Part shown: positions 26,535 through 34,271 of the stretch, piece after piece
Layout of the letters: each line of letters opens with the position of its first letter
Numbering within the stretch: position 1 is the stretch's first letter
Source of the DNA: JAFGLZ01 sp964390905
Lineage (GTDB): Bacteria > Planctomycetota > Phycisphaerae > UBA1845 > JAFGLZ01
NCBI GenBank assembly: GCA_964390905.1
Contig: CAYMLO010000010.1
Coordinates: forward strand, 26,345-90,344
DNA: 64,000 nucleotides
Direction: 5' to 3'
The notes under the pieces: generated by a model
Database searches by the model: none
Told to the model about the DNA's origin: nothing
Seen by the model: only the letters and a program-made list of their open reading frames with translations
Position numbers and translations under genes: made by a program

Positions 26535-28955
26535 TCAGTCCGCCTTGCCGCGCAACCGGAAGGGCCGACCGGCCTGGTACAGCCGAATCCGCGCTGCGAT
26601 CTGCCGGGCCAGCGCGGTCTTGCCAGATGCCTGGGCGAGTCTTGCCGCTTGCGCGGCGTACTCGATGGCCTCCTGAAGACGTCCAACCTCCGCACACGCC
26701 GCCGCGAGCACATCGAGGCAGGCCGGGTCCTGGTTGCGGGTGGCGCGGCTCAGACGTTCGGCCCGCCGCAATGCCTCCGCGCCGTCACGCGTGCTAGCGT
26801 CTGGCGACACGGCCAACAACCACGCAAGTCGAAGGTCCAACCGGCCCTCCGCCGGGCAGTGTTTCACGCCCTGACGCAACACCGCGATTGCCTCGGCGTA
26901 CCGGCGCTGCTGGATAAGCTGCCTCGTAAAGTTCCCATACGCCGACGCCATCGTGGGCGCCTTGGCGATCGCGTCGCGCCACTGGGCTTCCGCCTCGTCG
27001 GTTCGACCGAGCCGGCTAAGCGTGTTGGCCAGGTTAACTTGTGCGCCCACAAGCCCCGGCCTGTGGGTCAGGGCCGTCCGGTACGAGGCGACGGCCTCCT
27101 CCAGTCGCCCAAGCTGGACCAGCGCGTTGCCCAGGTTGTAGTGGGCGGTGGCATACGTGGGGTCCAGCTCGATCGCACGACGCAAGTGGCGTTCTGCCTT
27201 GTCGGGCAGGCCGAGCCGCGTCAAGGTCATGCCGATGTTGCTCTGTGCCCCTACCGACTCCGGGCACAGCCGGGCCGCCTCCCGGTGATGCTCCAGCGCC
27301 TCATGGTAGTCGCCCCTCGACGAAAGGGCGCCGCCCCAGTTTTGGTGGATCAGGTGGCTTTCGGGATATACGCTGCCGGCGTGCTCCCACAGCGAGACCG
27401 AGTCGTGCCAGATCCGGGACTGCTTCCACGCAAGCGTCCCGAGCGCAACGATCACGAGCCCCGACTCGACCCAGACGACGTGCCTCACCGAAGCCCGTTG
27501 CCTGACCCACCGGAACGCCAACCCCCCCAGCGTCCCGAGCGCAACGATCACGAGCCCCGACCCGACCCGGAGGACGTGCCTCACCGAAGCCCGTTGCCTG
27601 ACCCACCACAACGCCAACCCCTCCAGCGCCCCGCGCGCCACCCCCCCCAGCGCCCCGAGCGCCAACCCGCCCAGCGCCCCGAGCGCAACGAGCACGAGCC
27701 CCGCCCCAACCCAGAGGACGTGGCTCACCGAAGCCCGTCGCCCGACCCACCAGACCGCCCACCCGCCCAGCAGCGCCCAAGCCAGACACGGCAGATAGGT
27801 GTATCGATCGGCGGCGATCTGTGGGCCCATCTGGGTCAGGCCCGACACCGGCGCGAGCATCCCCAAGTAGCTGATCCACACCGCCAATCCCGCCGGCCAA
27901 CGCCGTCGACCCCGAACTGTCGCGATCGTGATCGCGATCAGCACGACCCCGCACACCGTGTAAATCCAGTCGGACAGACGGAAGAGCCTGGGCATCGGAT
28001 AGAGTGCCGAGAGGCCTATCGGCAAAACGGTCTTGTAGAGGTAGAACGCCGTTGCGTACAGCGCGACCCCGATCCGTCGCTCCCATCCATACTGCTCCAG
28101 ACCCGCCACCGCCGCCACGCTGATTTGGCCGACGACGCCCACGACGCCGGCCGCAACCGCCAGGACCACGTACGGCAGCTTCTCCAGCCAGACCGGTCGC
28201 GCGTCGGGCCCGAACCACGTTTCGCCAACGCCCAGCCGCCGGAGCGGGTAGACGTCCAACACCACCAGCACGAGCGGCAACGTGATGCCCATCCCCTTGC
28301 TCAGCAACGAGGCCGCATAGGCCACCAGAGACGCAACCAACCAGCGCCTGCGGAGCCGCGCGTCGTCGCCCGCGCCCTGAGCCCGCAGATATGCCAGCAA
28401 CGTCAGCACGAAGAACAGCCCGCTGACCACGTCTCGCCGCTCAGTCGCCCACACGACCGATTCAACCCGCAACGGATGGACCCCAAACAGCAGGGCCGCA
28501 ATCCCCGCCGCCACGCACAGCCCCGGGGCGGCCCGCCCCACGGACTGACCAGCCACGATGCAGAACAGACGCCGCGCCAGGAAGTAGAACGCCAGCACCG
28601 TCGCCGCGTGAAACAGCAGGCTGGTTAGATGGTATCCGCGGGGGTCCATCCCCCAGATGACGTAGTCGGCCCCCAACGTGATCCAGGTCAACGGCTGATA
28701 CGGCCCGGCGTGGAACGTCGTGAACATCCACCGAAGCTGCGGCCACCCCAACCCGCGGTAGTTGGGGTTCTCCACGAAGTTCAGCCCGTCGTCCCAGTTG
28801 ACGAACCCATTGCCCAGCGACGGCAAGAAGGCAAGTGCCGTCAACACAACGACACCGGCCGGCACGACCCACCCCGCCCACGGACGAGACACCCCCTCGT
28901 CCCGCTGCCCCAGTCCGCCTTCAATCGAGCTGTCCGCGCAACCGCCTTGGCCCAT
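26535..28955 (-). CDS. Polytopic membrane protein with C-terminal TPR repeats
   Basis: An 806-residue protein. The N-terminal half has about a dozen hydrophobic helices with a FVNWDDGLNFVENP loop after the first, as in the membrane TPR proteins related to O-mannosyltransferase-like glycosyltransferases (acidic DD in the first outer loop). Residues about 395-510 hold a serially duplicated membrane segment. The C-terminal 300 residues are TPR units (YATAHYNLGNALVQLGRLEEA). ATG 28955 is chosen because a TACATT element lies eight bases upstream; GTG 28997 would add 14 residues. No ribosome-binding site is seen at either. It may assemble or glycosylate envelope proteins; this is inference. Confidence 0.78.
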   Translation of the reverse strand: MGQGGCADSSIEGGLGQRDEGVSRPWAGWVVPAGVVVLTALAFLPSLGNGFVNWDDGLNFVENPNYRGLGWPQLRWMFTTFHAGPYQPLTWITLGADYVIWGMDPRGYHLTSLLFHAATVLAFYFLARRLFCIVAGQSVGRAAPGLCVAAGIAALLFGVHPLRVESVVWATERRDVVSGLFFVLTLLAYLRAQGAGDDARLRRRWLVASLVAYAASLLSKGMGITLPLVLVVLDVYPLRRLGVGETWFGPDARPVWLEKLPYVVLAVAAGVVGVVGQISVAAVAGLEQYGWERRIGVALYATAFYLYKTVLPIGLSALYPMPRLFRLSDWIYTVCGVVLIAITIATVRGRRRWPAGLAVWISYLGMLAPVSGLTQMGPQIAADRYTYLPCLAWALLGGWAVWWVGRRASVSHVLWVGAGLVLVALGALGGLALGALGGVARGALEGLALWWVRQRASVRHVLRVGSGLVIVALGTLGGLAFRWVRQRASVRHVVWVESGLVIVALGTLAWKQSRIWHDSVSLWEHAGSVYPESHLIHQNWGGALSSRGDYHEALEHHREAARLCPESVGAQSNIGMTLTRLGLPDKAERHLRRAIELDPTYATAHYNLGNALVQLGRLEEAVASYRTALTHRPGLVGAQVNLANTLSRLGRTDEAEAQWRDAIAKAPTMASAYGNFTRQLIQQRRYAEAIAVLRQGVKHCPAEGRLDLRLAWLLAVSPDASTRDGAEALRRAERLSRATRNQDPACLDVLAAACAEVGRLQEAIEYAAQAARLAQASGKTALARQIAARIRLYQAGRPFRLRGKAD
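27435..27770 (-). repeat. 96-bp in-frame tandem repeat, three copies, in the TPR protein gene
   Basis: Copies at 27435-27530 and 27531-27626 are adjacent and nearly identical; a third, more diverged copy lies at 27675-27770 after a 48-bp insert, half a period, that contains its own short GCGCCCCGAGCGC-type repeats. Each copy encodes 32 residues: a basic loop (RQRASVRHV) and one hydrophobic helix (GSGLVIVALGTLGGLAF). Three to four helices thus replace what was probably one. Confidence 0.85.
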
Positions 28956-28962
28956 ACAGGAT

Positions 28963-28968
28963 AATGTA
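28963..28968 (-). promoter_or_regulatory. Candidate -10 element (TACATT) next to the TPR gene start
   Basis: Read on the minus strand, TACATT ends seven bases before the ATG at 28955, consistent with a leaderless mRNA. There is no clear -35 and no Shine-Dalgarno sequence. Confidence 0.35.
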
Positions 28969-28980
28969 CCCGAGGATTCG

Positions 28981-29015
28981 CTGTCCGGACCAGTCACGAG
29001 GCGTGTCCCGGACAG
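28981..29015. other. Inverted repeat between the ThuA gene and the TPR gene
   Basis: CTGTCCGG (28981-28988) and CCGGACAG (29008-29015) are exact complements around a 19-base loop. It lies 38 bases after the ThuA stop and just upstream of the TPR promoter candidate. It could be a weak terminator or an operator; no U-tract follows. Confidence 0.4.
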
Positions 29016-29052
29016 CCTTACACCTCAAGCACTGCCCCGACTTGGTTCGGCA

Positions 29053-29802
29053 CTACTTCTTCGACCGCTTCTGGAGCCATCCCACGTCGCGGTGGCCGTA
29101 GGTTTGGGTGGCCATCGGCTTGGGGGCGGCCCAGCGGACGCCGTTGGTGATGACCCGCAGGACGTTCTTGTCGTAGTAGATCGGGTACGACTCGTGCCCG
29201 GGCCTGAAGTAGAAGATCCGACCGGCCCCGCGCTGCCACGTGCATCCGCTGCGGAAGACCTCGCCGCCCTCGAACGAGCTGATGAAGATCTGTTCGTCCG
29301 GCTCGGGGATGTCGAAGTGCTCGCCGTACATCTCGGTCTTGGGCAGGATGAAATGGTCGTCGATCCCCTCGACGATCGGGTGCCCGGGCTTGGTGACCCA
29401 CAGGATCTCGCGCTCGTCGGCTTCGCGCCACTTGAGCATGCACGTCGTACCCATCAGCCGCGTGAAGATCTTGCTGAGGTGGGCCGAGTGCAGGCAGATC
29501 AAGCCCATCCCCGCGTGCACCCGCTGCCGGACCTTCTCGACGATCTCGTCGCTCACCTCGTGATGGGCCATGTGACCCCACCAGGTCATCACGTCGGTGC
29601 TCTTCAGCACGTGGTCCGTCAGGCCGTGCGACGGCTCGTCGAGCGTCGCCGTCCGGACCCGGATGCCCGGTTGGGCGCTCAAGTGCTGGGCGATCGCCCC
29701 GTGCATGCCGTTCGGATAGATCTTCGCGACCTTCTTGACGGTCCGCTCATGCCGCCCCTCGTTCCAGACGGTGACGCGGATGGTACTGCGCGCCTTGGCC
29801 AT
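29053..29802 (-). CDS. ThuA-like protein (trehalose utilisation family)
   Basis: A 249-residue protein with the class I glutamine-amidotransferase-like fold of ThuA. The VTVWNEGRHE start, DVMTWWGHMAHHEV near residue 70, GLICLHSAHLSK near 100 and the GRIFYFRPGHESYP segment near 200 are family features; ThuA proteins bind or modify sugars in disaccharide catabolism next to Gfo/Idh oxidoreductases. AAGGGGAC precedes ATG 29802. It closes a leftward set with a DUF4091 hydrolase and a Gfo/Idh enzyme, separated from the former by a palindrome pair. Confidence 0.85.
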   Translation of the reverse strand: MAKARSTIRVTVWNEGRHERTVKKVAKIYPNGMHGAIAQHLSAQPGIRVRTATLDEPSHGLTDHVLKSTDVMTWWGHMAHHEVSDEIVEKVRQRVHAGMGLICLHSAHLSKIFTRLMGTTCMLKWREADEREILWVTKPGHPIVEGIDDHFILPKTEMYGEHFDIPEPDEQIFISSFEGGEVFRSGCTWQRGAGRIFYFRPGHESYPIYYDKNVLRVITNGVRWAAPKPMATQTYGHRDVGWLQKRSKK

Positions 29803-29818
29803 GGCTTGTCCCCTTGTT

Positions 29819-29883
29819 GGTGCGCCTTTGCGCACCGCTTTTCCCTTCGTCTCGTACAAAAGGTGCGTCTAGACGCACCCTAC
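29819..29883. repeat. Palindrome pair of the GTAGGGTGCGTC type
   Basis: Two hairpins: GGTGCGC / GCGCACC around CTTT (29819-29836) and a perfect 18-bp palindrome GGTGCGTCTAGACGCACC (29862-29879), ending in CTAC. The second touches the stop codon of the DUF4091 gene (29880-29882). It is related to the elements at 358-411, 54689 and 58789. Confidence 0.75.
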
Positions 29884-32270
29884 CTCTTGAGCGACTGGCC
29901 CAGGGCCTCGATGGCCCGTGCGACGCGGTCGCGGTAACGGCCGATGGTATCAGGATCGTGGCTGTAACTCGATACGTCGACGGCCACGCCGCGTGGAATC
30001 GTCAGGAGCTTCTGATGCTCGGTCACGTCGATGCCGCGGGCTCGGGCCTGGCCGACGCGGTCGCGGAGCAGCCACAGGTACTCGTAGTCCTCTACGCCGT
30101 CGCGGATCATCTCGAGCCGTATCGACGGGACGCGCTTGCCCTTCGAGATATAGACCAGCTGCCCATCGCCGCGGCCGTCGGCGCCGACGTTCCGCCCGCC
30201 GGTCCGGTCGAGGTCGTTGTTGCAGTGGCCGGCCCAGTAGAGATTGCCCGTCAGAGCGTACTTCCACATCAACAAGAACGACATGCGGGCACACGCAGCC
30301 GGGTGCGGAATCGAGTACGTCGGTCGCGGATACGGATCGCCGCAGTTGTACCACCACAGTTCCTTGCCCCTGGCGCGCAAATCCGCGAGACGCTTGTCGA
30401 TGTCCCTGTGGCTGAAATACGGCACGTGCGGGCAGTAGATGTCCGCCACCTCGTGCCACTGCTCGCTCGGGGACATGACGATGAGGATCTTCAGATCGGG
30501 GACGGCCTCGCGAACGACGCGACCGACGGCGATCAGCTCTTTCGTGTAGGCGAGGTTCGGCTCGTCCCACAGATAGAAGAAGCAGCGGTCGAACCACCCC
30601 TTCTGGCGAAGGTGTTGCGTGAAGCACCGCAGCCAAGCGATCATCCGTCGCTTGGCCTGCTCGCCGTCAAGCGGATTCATGGACACGTCGACGGCCTTGC
30701 CCATCGCCTCGTCGACGAACTTGCGGTGCAACCGACCGGGCTTAAACCCACCGCCGTCGCCTGCACTGAGTGGCAGGCCGAAGACCGTCAAGCCCAGCTC
30801 GAAGCACCGCTGCATGACGCGGTCGTACTCGGTGAAGTCCATCGCGATCGTGCCGTCCTTGCGCAGGAGATAGCGCGGCTCGGCGATCGATCCCGTGCAG
30901 GGCCCGCCCCCCGTGCCGGCCCGATGGCGGAACGTCACGTCGCAGACACCGCCCCCGCCGCAACTGATGACGCGTTTCGTGTGGGCGATCACGGGCAGGT
31001 CGAAATCGTAAACGCGAACGCGCAACGCCAGCTCGACGGGATGGACGCCGGTGGCGGCGATTCGAACGACGGTCCCGTAGTCCCCGGCCGGCGTGCCGCG
31101 CGGCGCGTAGAGGCGAAGCCACAGCGACTGCTGTTGGCCGGCGGGAACGGTCAGGGCGCCCAGCGGCAGGATCGGATCCGGCCAGGAGACGCCGCCGATG
31201 ATCACGTGACCGACGCGCACCACCTCGACGTACTCGGCGGGAATGACGTGGTCTCTACCCGCATGTTTGAGGGGCGCGACGTTGACCTGCAGATCCGTCA
31301 GATCCGTGTCCCCCGCGATCAACGCGATCTGGATGGCCTCGTACTCATGCCTGGCCAGCGACATCCGCCCTGTCACGGTCAGCTGCTCGGCCCGGAGGGG
31401 ATCGGCGGGTCGGATCTTGGCCATGGCCGGCGCCCAGCTCGCGATGTAGTCGGGCGGCTTGCCGTCGTTGAACCGGGCCAACAGTGACGCGGCCTTGATC
31501 CGAAGAATCATAGCGTCAAGCTTGTCCATCTCCGACGTGATCGCTGTCAGCGTCTCGCGGATCTTGGCCGACGGGACCTCGTCAAGTCCGTCGAGCCGCT
31601 CGCGCTGGCGCCTCAGCCGGGCCTGGGCGTCCTGGATCTGACGACGACCGACCTCTGCCGCAGACGTCGCCAATGCCCGCAACCGCGCTTCGAGTGTCTT
31701 GGCACGCACACGCAGGGGATTCAGCCGCGACAGCGCCGCCCGCCCGGTGCGCACGCCGACCGCGTCGAAGGACCACGTCGAATCGACACCCACCGCACCG
31801 CCGGCGAACCCATGGACGCGGACGTAGCGGACCGGCGCCTCGATCGGCAGGGCCGACGTCACTGCCTTCGCCGAGAGCTTGACCTGACCGAGTTGGTGGA
31901 AGTGCTTGTCCGAACCGGCGACGAAGACCGTGATCGACTTGGCATGCCCCGGGCCGACCTGCTTGTGTACCAGCGCCAGATCCCCCCACGCCACCTCCGT
32001 CCCGAGGTCGACGGTGATGTTCCCGCCGTCGTTCCAGCCGTTGTGGATGACCAGCCTGGCGAACCGCCCGTCGGGCGGACCGAGGAGGGCATTCGGCTCG
32101 ACCCAGTCCGGCTTGGGCAGGTCGGGACGCTGCTTGTCTACATCGGTCGCGATGACCTGCCGGGCCCAGAACGCAAGCGAGGCATCACCCGCACGGGGCG
32201 CCTGGGCCTCGAGCGTCAGGGGCACGATCATGCACAATGCGACGGTGGTCACGTCGAAACGTCCCTTCAA
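29880..32270 (-). CDS. Exported DUF4091-containing glycoside-hydrolase-like protein
   Basis: A 796-residue protein. It has a signal peptide (MKGRFDVTTVALCMIVPLTL), a discoidin-like beta domain (residues about 60-175), a helical coiled-coil linker (175-270), a beta domain, and a (beta/alpha) barrel region containing FFYLWDEPN, a typical glycosidase strand-end acid. It ends in DUF4091 (SIRLEMIRDGVEDYEYLWLL). Members are believed to act on polysaccharides, with specificity unknown. Its ATG overlaps the stop of the Gfo/Idh gene (32267-32270). Confidence 0.82.
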   Translation of the reverse strand: MKGRFDVTTVALCMIVPLTLEAQAPRAGDASLAFWARQVIATDVDKQRPDLPKPDWVEPNALLGPPDGRFARLVIHNGWNDGGNITVDLGTEVAWGDLALVHKQVGPGHAKSITVFVAGSDKHFHQLGQVKLSAKAVTSALPIEAPVRYVRVHGFAGGAVGVDSTWSFDAVGVRTGRAALSRLNPLRVRAKTLEARLRALATSAAEVGRRQIQDAQARLRRQRERLDGLDEVPSAKIRETLTAITSEMDKLDAMILRIKAASLLARFNDGKPPDYIASWAPAMAKIRPADPLRAEQLTVTGRMSLARHEYEAIQIALIAGDTDLTDLQVNVAPLKHAGRDHVIPAEYVEVVRVGHVIIGGVSWPDPILPLGALTVPAGQQQSLWLRLYAPRGTPAGDYGTVVRIAATGVHPVELALRVRVYDFDLPVIAHTKRVISCGGGGVCDVTFRHRAGTGGGPCTGSIAEPRYLLRKDGTIAMDFTEYDRVMQRCFELGLTVFGLPLSAGDGGGFKPGRLHRKFVDEAMGKAVDVSMNPLDGEQAKRRMIAWLRCFTQHLRQKGWFDRCFFYLWDEPNLAYTKELIAVGRVVREAVPDLKILIVMSPSEQWHEVADIYCPHVPYFSHRDIDKRLADLRARGKELWWYNCGDPYPRPTYSIPHPAACARMSFLLMWKYALTGNLYWAGHCNNDLDRTGGRNVGADGRGDGQLVYISKGKRVPSIRLEMIRDGVEDYEYLWLLRDRVGQARARGIDVTEHQKLLTIPRGVAVDVSSYSHDPDTIGRYRDRVARAIEALGQSLKR

Positions 32271-33655
32271 ACCGGCAGCGCATACGACTCGCGGTAATCG
32301 CGGGTCATGAGGCGGGCGGCCTCGGCATCGCCGACGAGGGTCTCGGCCTTGTCATCCCAGCGGATCTTGCGATTGACCCGCAGCGCGATGTTGCCCAGAT
32401 GACAGACCAGGTTCACCTTGTGGTGGTAGGCCACGTTGCAGCTCGGCGTCTTTCGGGTCTTGATGCACTGCACGAACTCGTCGTAGTGATTGTGGGCCGG
32501 CGGGGTGGGGATGTCCTTCAGGTCCTCGTCCTTGATGCGGTCGCCCTCGGTCCAGATGCCGTGCTTGCCGTAGTCGGCCGCCAGCGTGCCGTTGGTCCCC
32601 TGAAATGCCACACCGATCCGCCGCCTCATCTTGCAGGGCACGATGGCGGTCTTGTTCGGCTTGCTCCGCGTCGTCGGCGTCGGCGCGCCGGTCTGGAGCT
32701 CGTAGCCGTAGCTGTTCGCACTGCTGTGCGACCACATCACGGTCATGCCCGCAAAGTCGTAGAGGACGTACTGACTGTCGGGCGTCTCGGCGTTGTCGTC
32801 GACGGCCCACCGGCCGCCCGACGCCGCCACGCCCGTCGGGGCGGCCAGATCCGGCAGGGCGTAGAACCACAGGTCGATCAGGTGCGGCGCCATCGCCGTG
32901 ATCCACCCGCCACCGTAGTCCCAGAAGTAGCGGAACCAGCCCGTCTTGAACTTGTTGATGTTGAACGGCGAGACCGGCGCCGGCCCCAGCCAGAAATCCC
33001 AGTTCAGCCCACCCAGCGGCTCGACGTCTGCCGGCTTGCCGATCCCGTCGGGTGCCTCGTTGCAGACCATCCAGCCTCGAACGTGCGTGATCTTGCCCAG
33101 GACGCCGGCACGGACCAGCTCGACGACGCGCTTGTAGTTGGCCCCCGAGTGGATCTGCGTGCCGACCTGGGTGACCCGCTTGCGTTCGCCCGCCACCTTG
33201 CGGAGCAGCAGCGACTCATGAACGTTGTGGGTCATGGGCTTCTCGACGTAGACGTCCTTGTCGGCCAGGCAGGCGGCCAGGGCGATCGGCCCGTGCCAGT
33301 GCGTGGGCGTGGCGATGACCACGCCGTCGACGTCCTTTCGGTCGAGCACCTCGCGGTAGTCCTCGTAGGCCTGGCAGTTGCCGCCCGCCAGCTTGGCCGC
33401 CCGTTCGCGATGCGGCTTGTAGACGTCGACAGCGGCGACAATCTCCGGGTCGCGGAGCGCCCTGAAGGAATTGAGCAGCGCCGTCCCCCGCCCGGCTACA
33501 CCGATACTGGCCAGACGAACACGCTCGCTGGGCGGCGCCTTGGATGGTTTGGGCCTGGTGGCCGGCCGCTCTGCCCCCATCGCACTCCCTGTCGACACCA
33601 CCAGCGCCCCGCTCGAAAGGCGAATGAAGTCGCGCCTGTCCAGATCGTCGCTCAT
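32267..33655 (-). CDS. TAT-exported Gfo/Idh/MocA family oxidoreductase
   Basis: A 462-residue protein. A twin-arginine leader (LDRRDFIRLSSGALVVSTG) is followed by a Rossmann domain with the nucleotide loop SIGVAGRGTAL near residue 51. The EKP motif (YVEKPMTH) is near residue 135, and the C-terminal domain carries the GGGWITAMAPHLID signature near 252. Exported Gfo/Idh proteins are abundant in planctomycetes and use a tightly held NAD(P) to act on sugars. It leads the leftward set with DUF4091 and ThuA, start and stop overlapping by four bases with the former. Confidence 0.88.
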   Translation of the reverse strand: MSDDLDRRDFIRLSSGALVVSTGSAMGAERPATRPKPSKAPPSERVRLASIGVAGRGTALLNSFRALRDPEIVAAVDVYKPHRERAAKLAGGNCQAYEDYREVLDRKDVDGVVIATPTHWHGPIALAACLADKDVYVEKPMTHNVHESLLLRKVAGERKRVTQVGTQIHSGANYKRVVELVRAGVLGKITHVRGWMVCNEAPDGIGKPADVEPLGGLNWDFWLGPAPVSPFNINKFKTGWFRYFWDYGGGWITAMAPHLIDLWFYALPDLAAPTGVAASGGRWAVDDNAETPDSQYVLYDFAGMTVMWSHSSANSYGYELQTGAPTPTTRSKPNKTAIVPCKMRRRIGVAFQGTNGTLAADYGKHGIWTEGDRIKDEDLKDIPTPPAHNHYDEFVQCIKTRKTPSCNVAYHHKVNLVCHLGNIALRVNRKIRWDDKAETLVGDAEAARLMTRDYRESYALPV

Positions 33656-33807
33656 GATTCAACCCCGCTGACGTTTCAGCCAGTGACACGTTCGCCGCGC
33701 GGACCGGCCGTTGCCACCGATCGGGCGGTATGATACCAACTCAGCGCGGGGTGGCACAGGTGCGGCCGATCGAGCTGCCCAACTGTCGAGACCTGGCGAG
33801 GTGCGTG

Positions 33808-34191
33808 ATGAAGCACAAGACGCTGGTGCGGATCCTGCTCAAGATCCTGGGCGTGTTTCTCTTCACCGAGGCGCTGAATAGTCTAATCAGTTCAGGGCTC
33901 TGGCTACTGAACGACCTGATGGATCCGACCTCAGCGACGAGCACGCTGTGGTATTTCCGCTTGAGCGGCCTGATCCAAGGCCTGCTCAAGACGTTCCTGG
34001 CTATCTACCTGTTCTTCGGCGGGACGTGGGTGGTCAACAAGATCATCCCCAGCAACCGCCCGTACTGCCCGGAATGCGGATACGAGCTGACCGGCCTGGT
34101 CCGAAACCGATGCCCCGAATGCGGCACGCCGCTGTCCGAGGACCTACTCGCCTCGTCCCGAAGCGCTGGCGGCGCCGACGGGGCGTGCTGA
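33808..34191 (+). CDS. Small membrane protein with C-terminal zinc ribbon
   Basis: A 127-residue protein with two hydrophobic segments (LLKILGVFLFTEALNSLI; LLKTFLAIYLFFGGTWVV) and then a zinc ribbon CPECGYELTGL...CPECG, a motif very common in Phycisphaerae-type planctomycetes. GCGAGG precedes ATG 33808. An upstream ATG at 33730 would add 26 residues but lacks a ribosome-binding site and overlaps a TATGAT candidate -10. Function unknown. The next gene encodes a protein made of five diverged copies of this same membrane unit. Confidence 0.75.
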   Translation: MKHKTLVRILLKILGVFLFTEALNSLISSGLWLLNDLMDPTSATSTLWYFRLSGLIQGLLKTFLAIYLFFGGTWVVNKIIPSNRPYCPECGYELTGLVRNRCPECGTPLSEDLLASSRSAGGADGAC

Positions 34192-34271
34192 GTGGCGTCG
34201 GCCCTCGGCGGACATGACGCATTCGAGCGAACGACCCAAGCGTTGATGCAGGTGCAGCCCAGAGATCAGCC

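Noticed and set aside
27435..27770. Regularly spaced repeats as a CRISPR-like array
   Set aside because: The copies are adjacent without unique spacers, are 96 bp long, keep the reading frame and encode membrane helices.
24971..28628. Long open frames on the plus strand opposite mnmG and the TPR gene
   Set aside because: Composition is Arg/Gln/Pro-rich without motifs, and both regions are explained by well-supported minus-strand genes.
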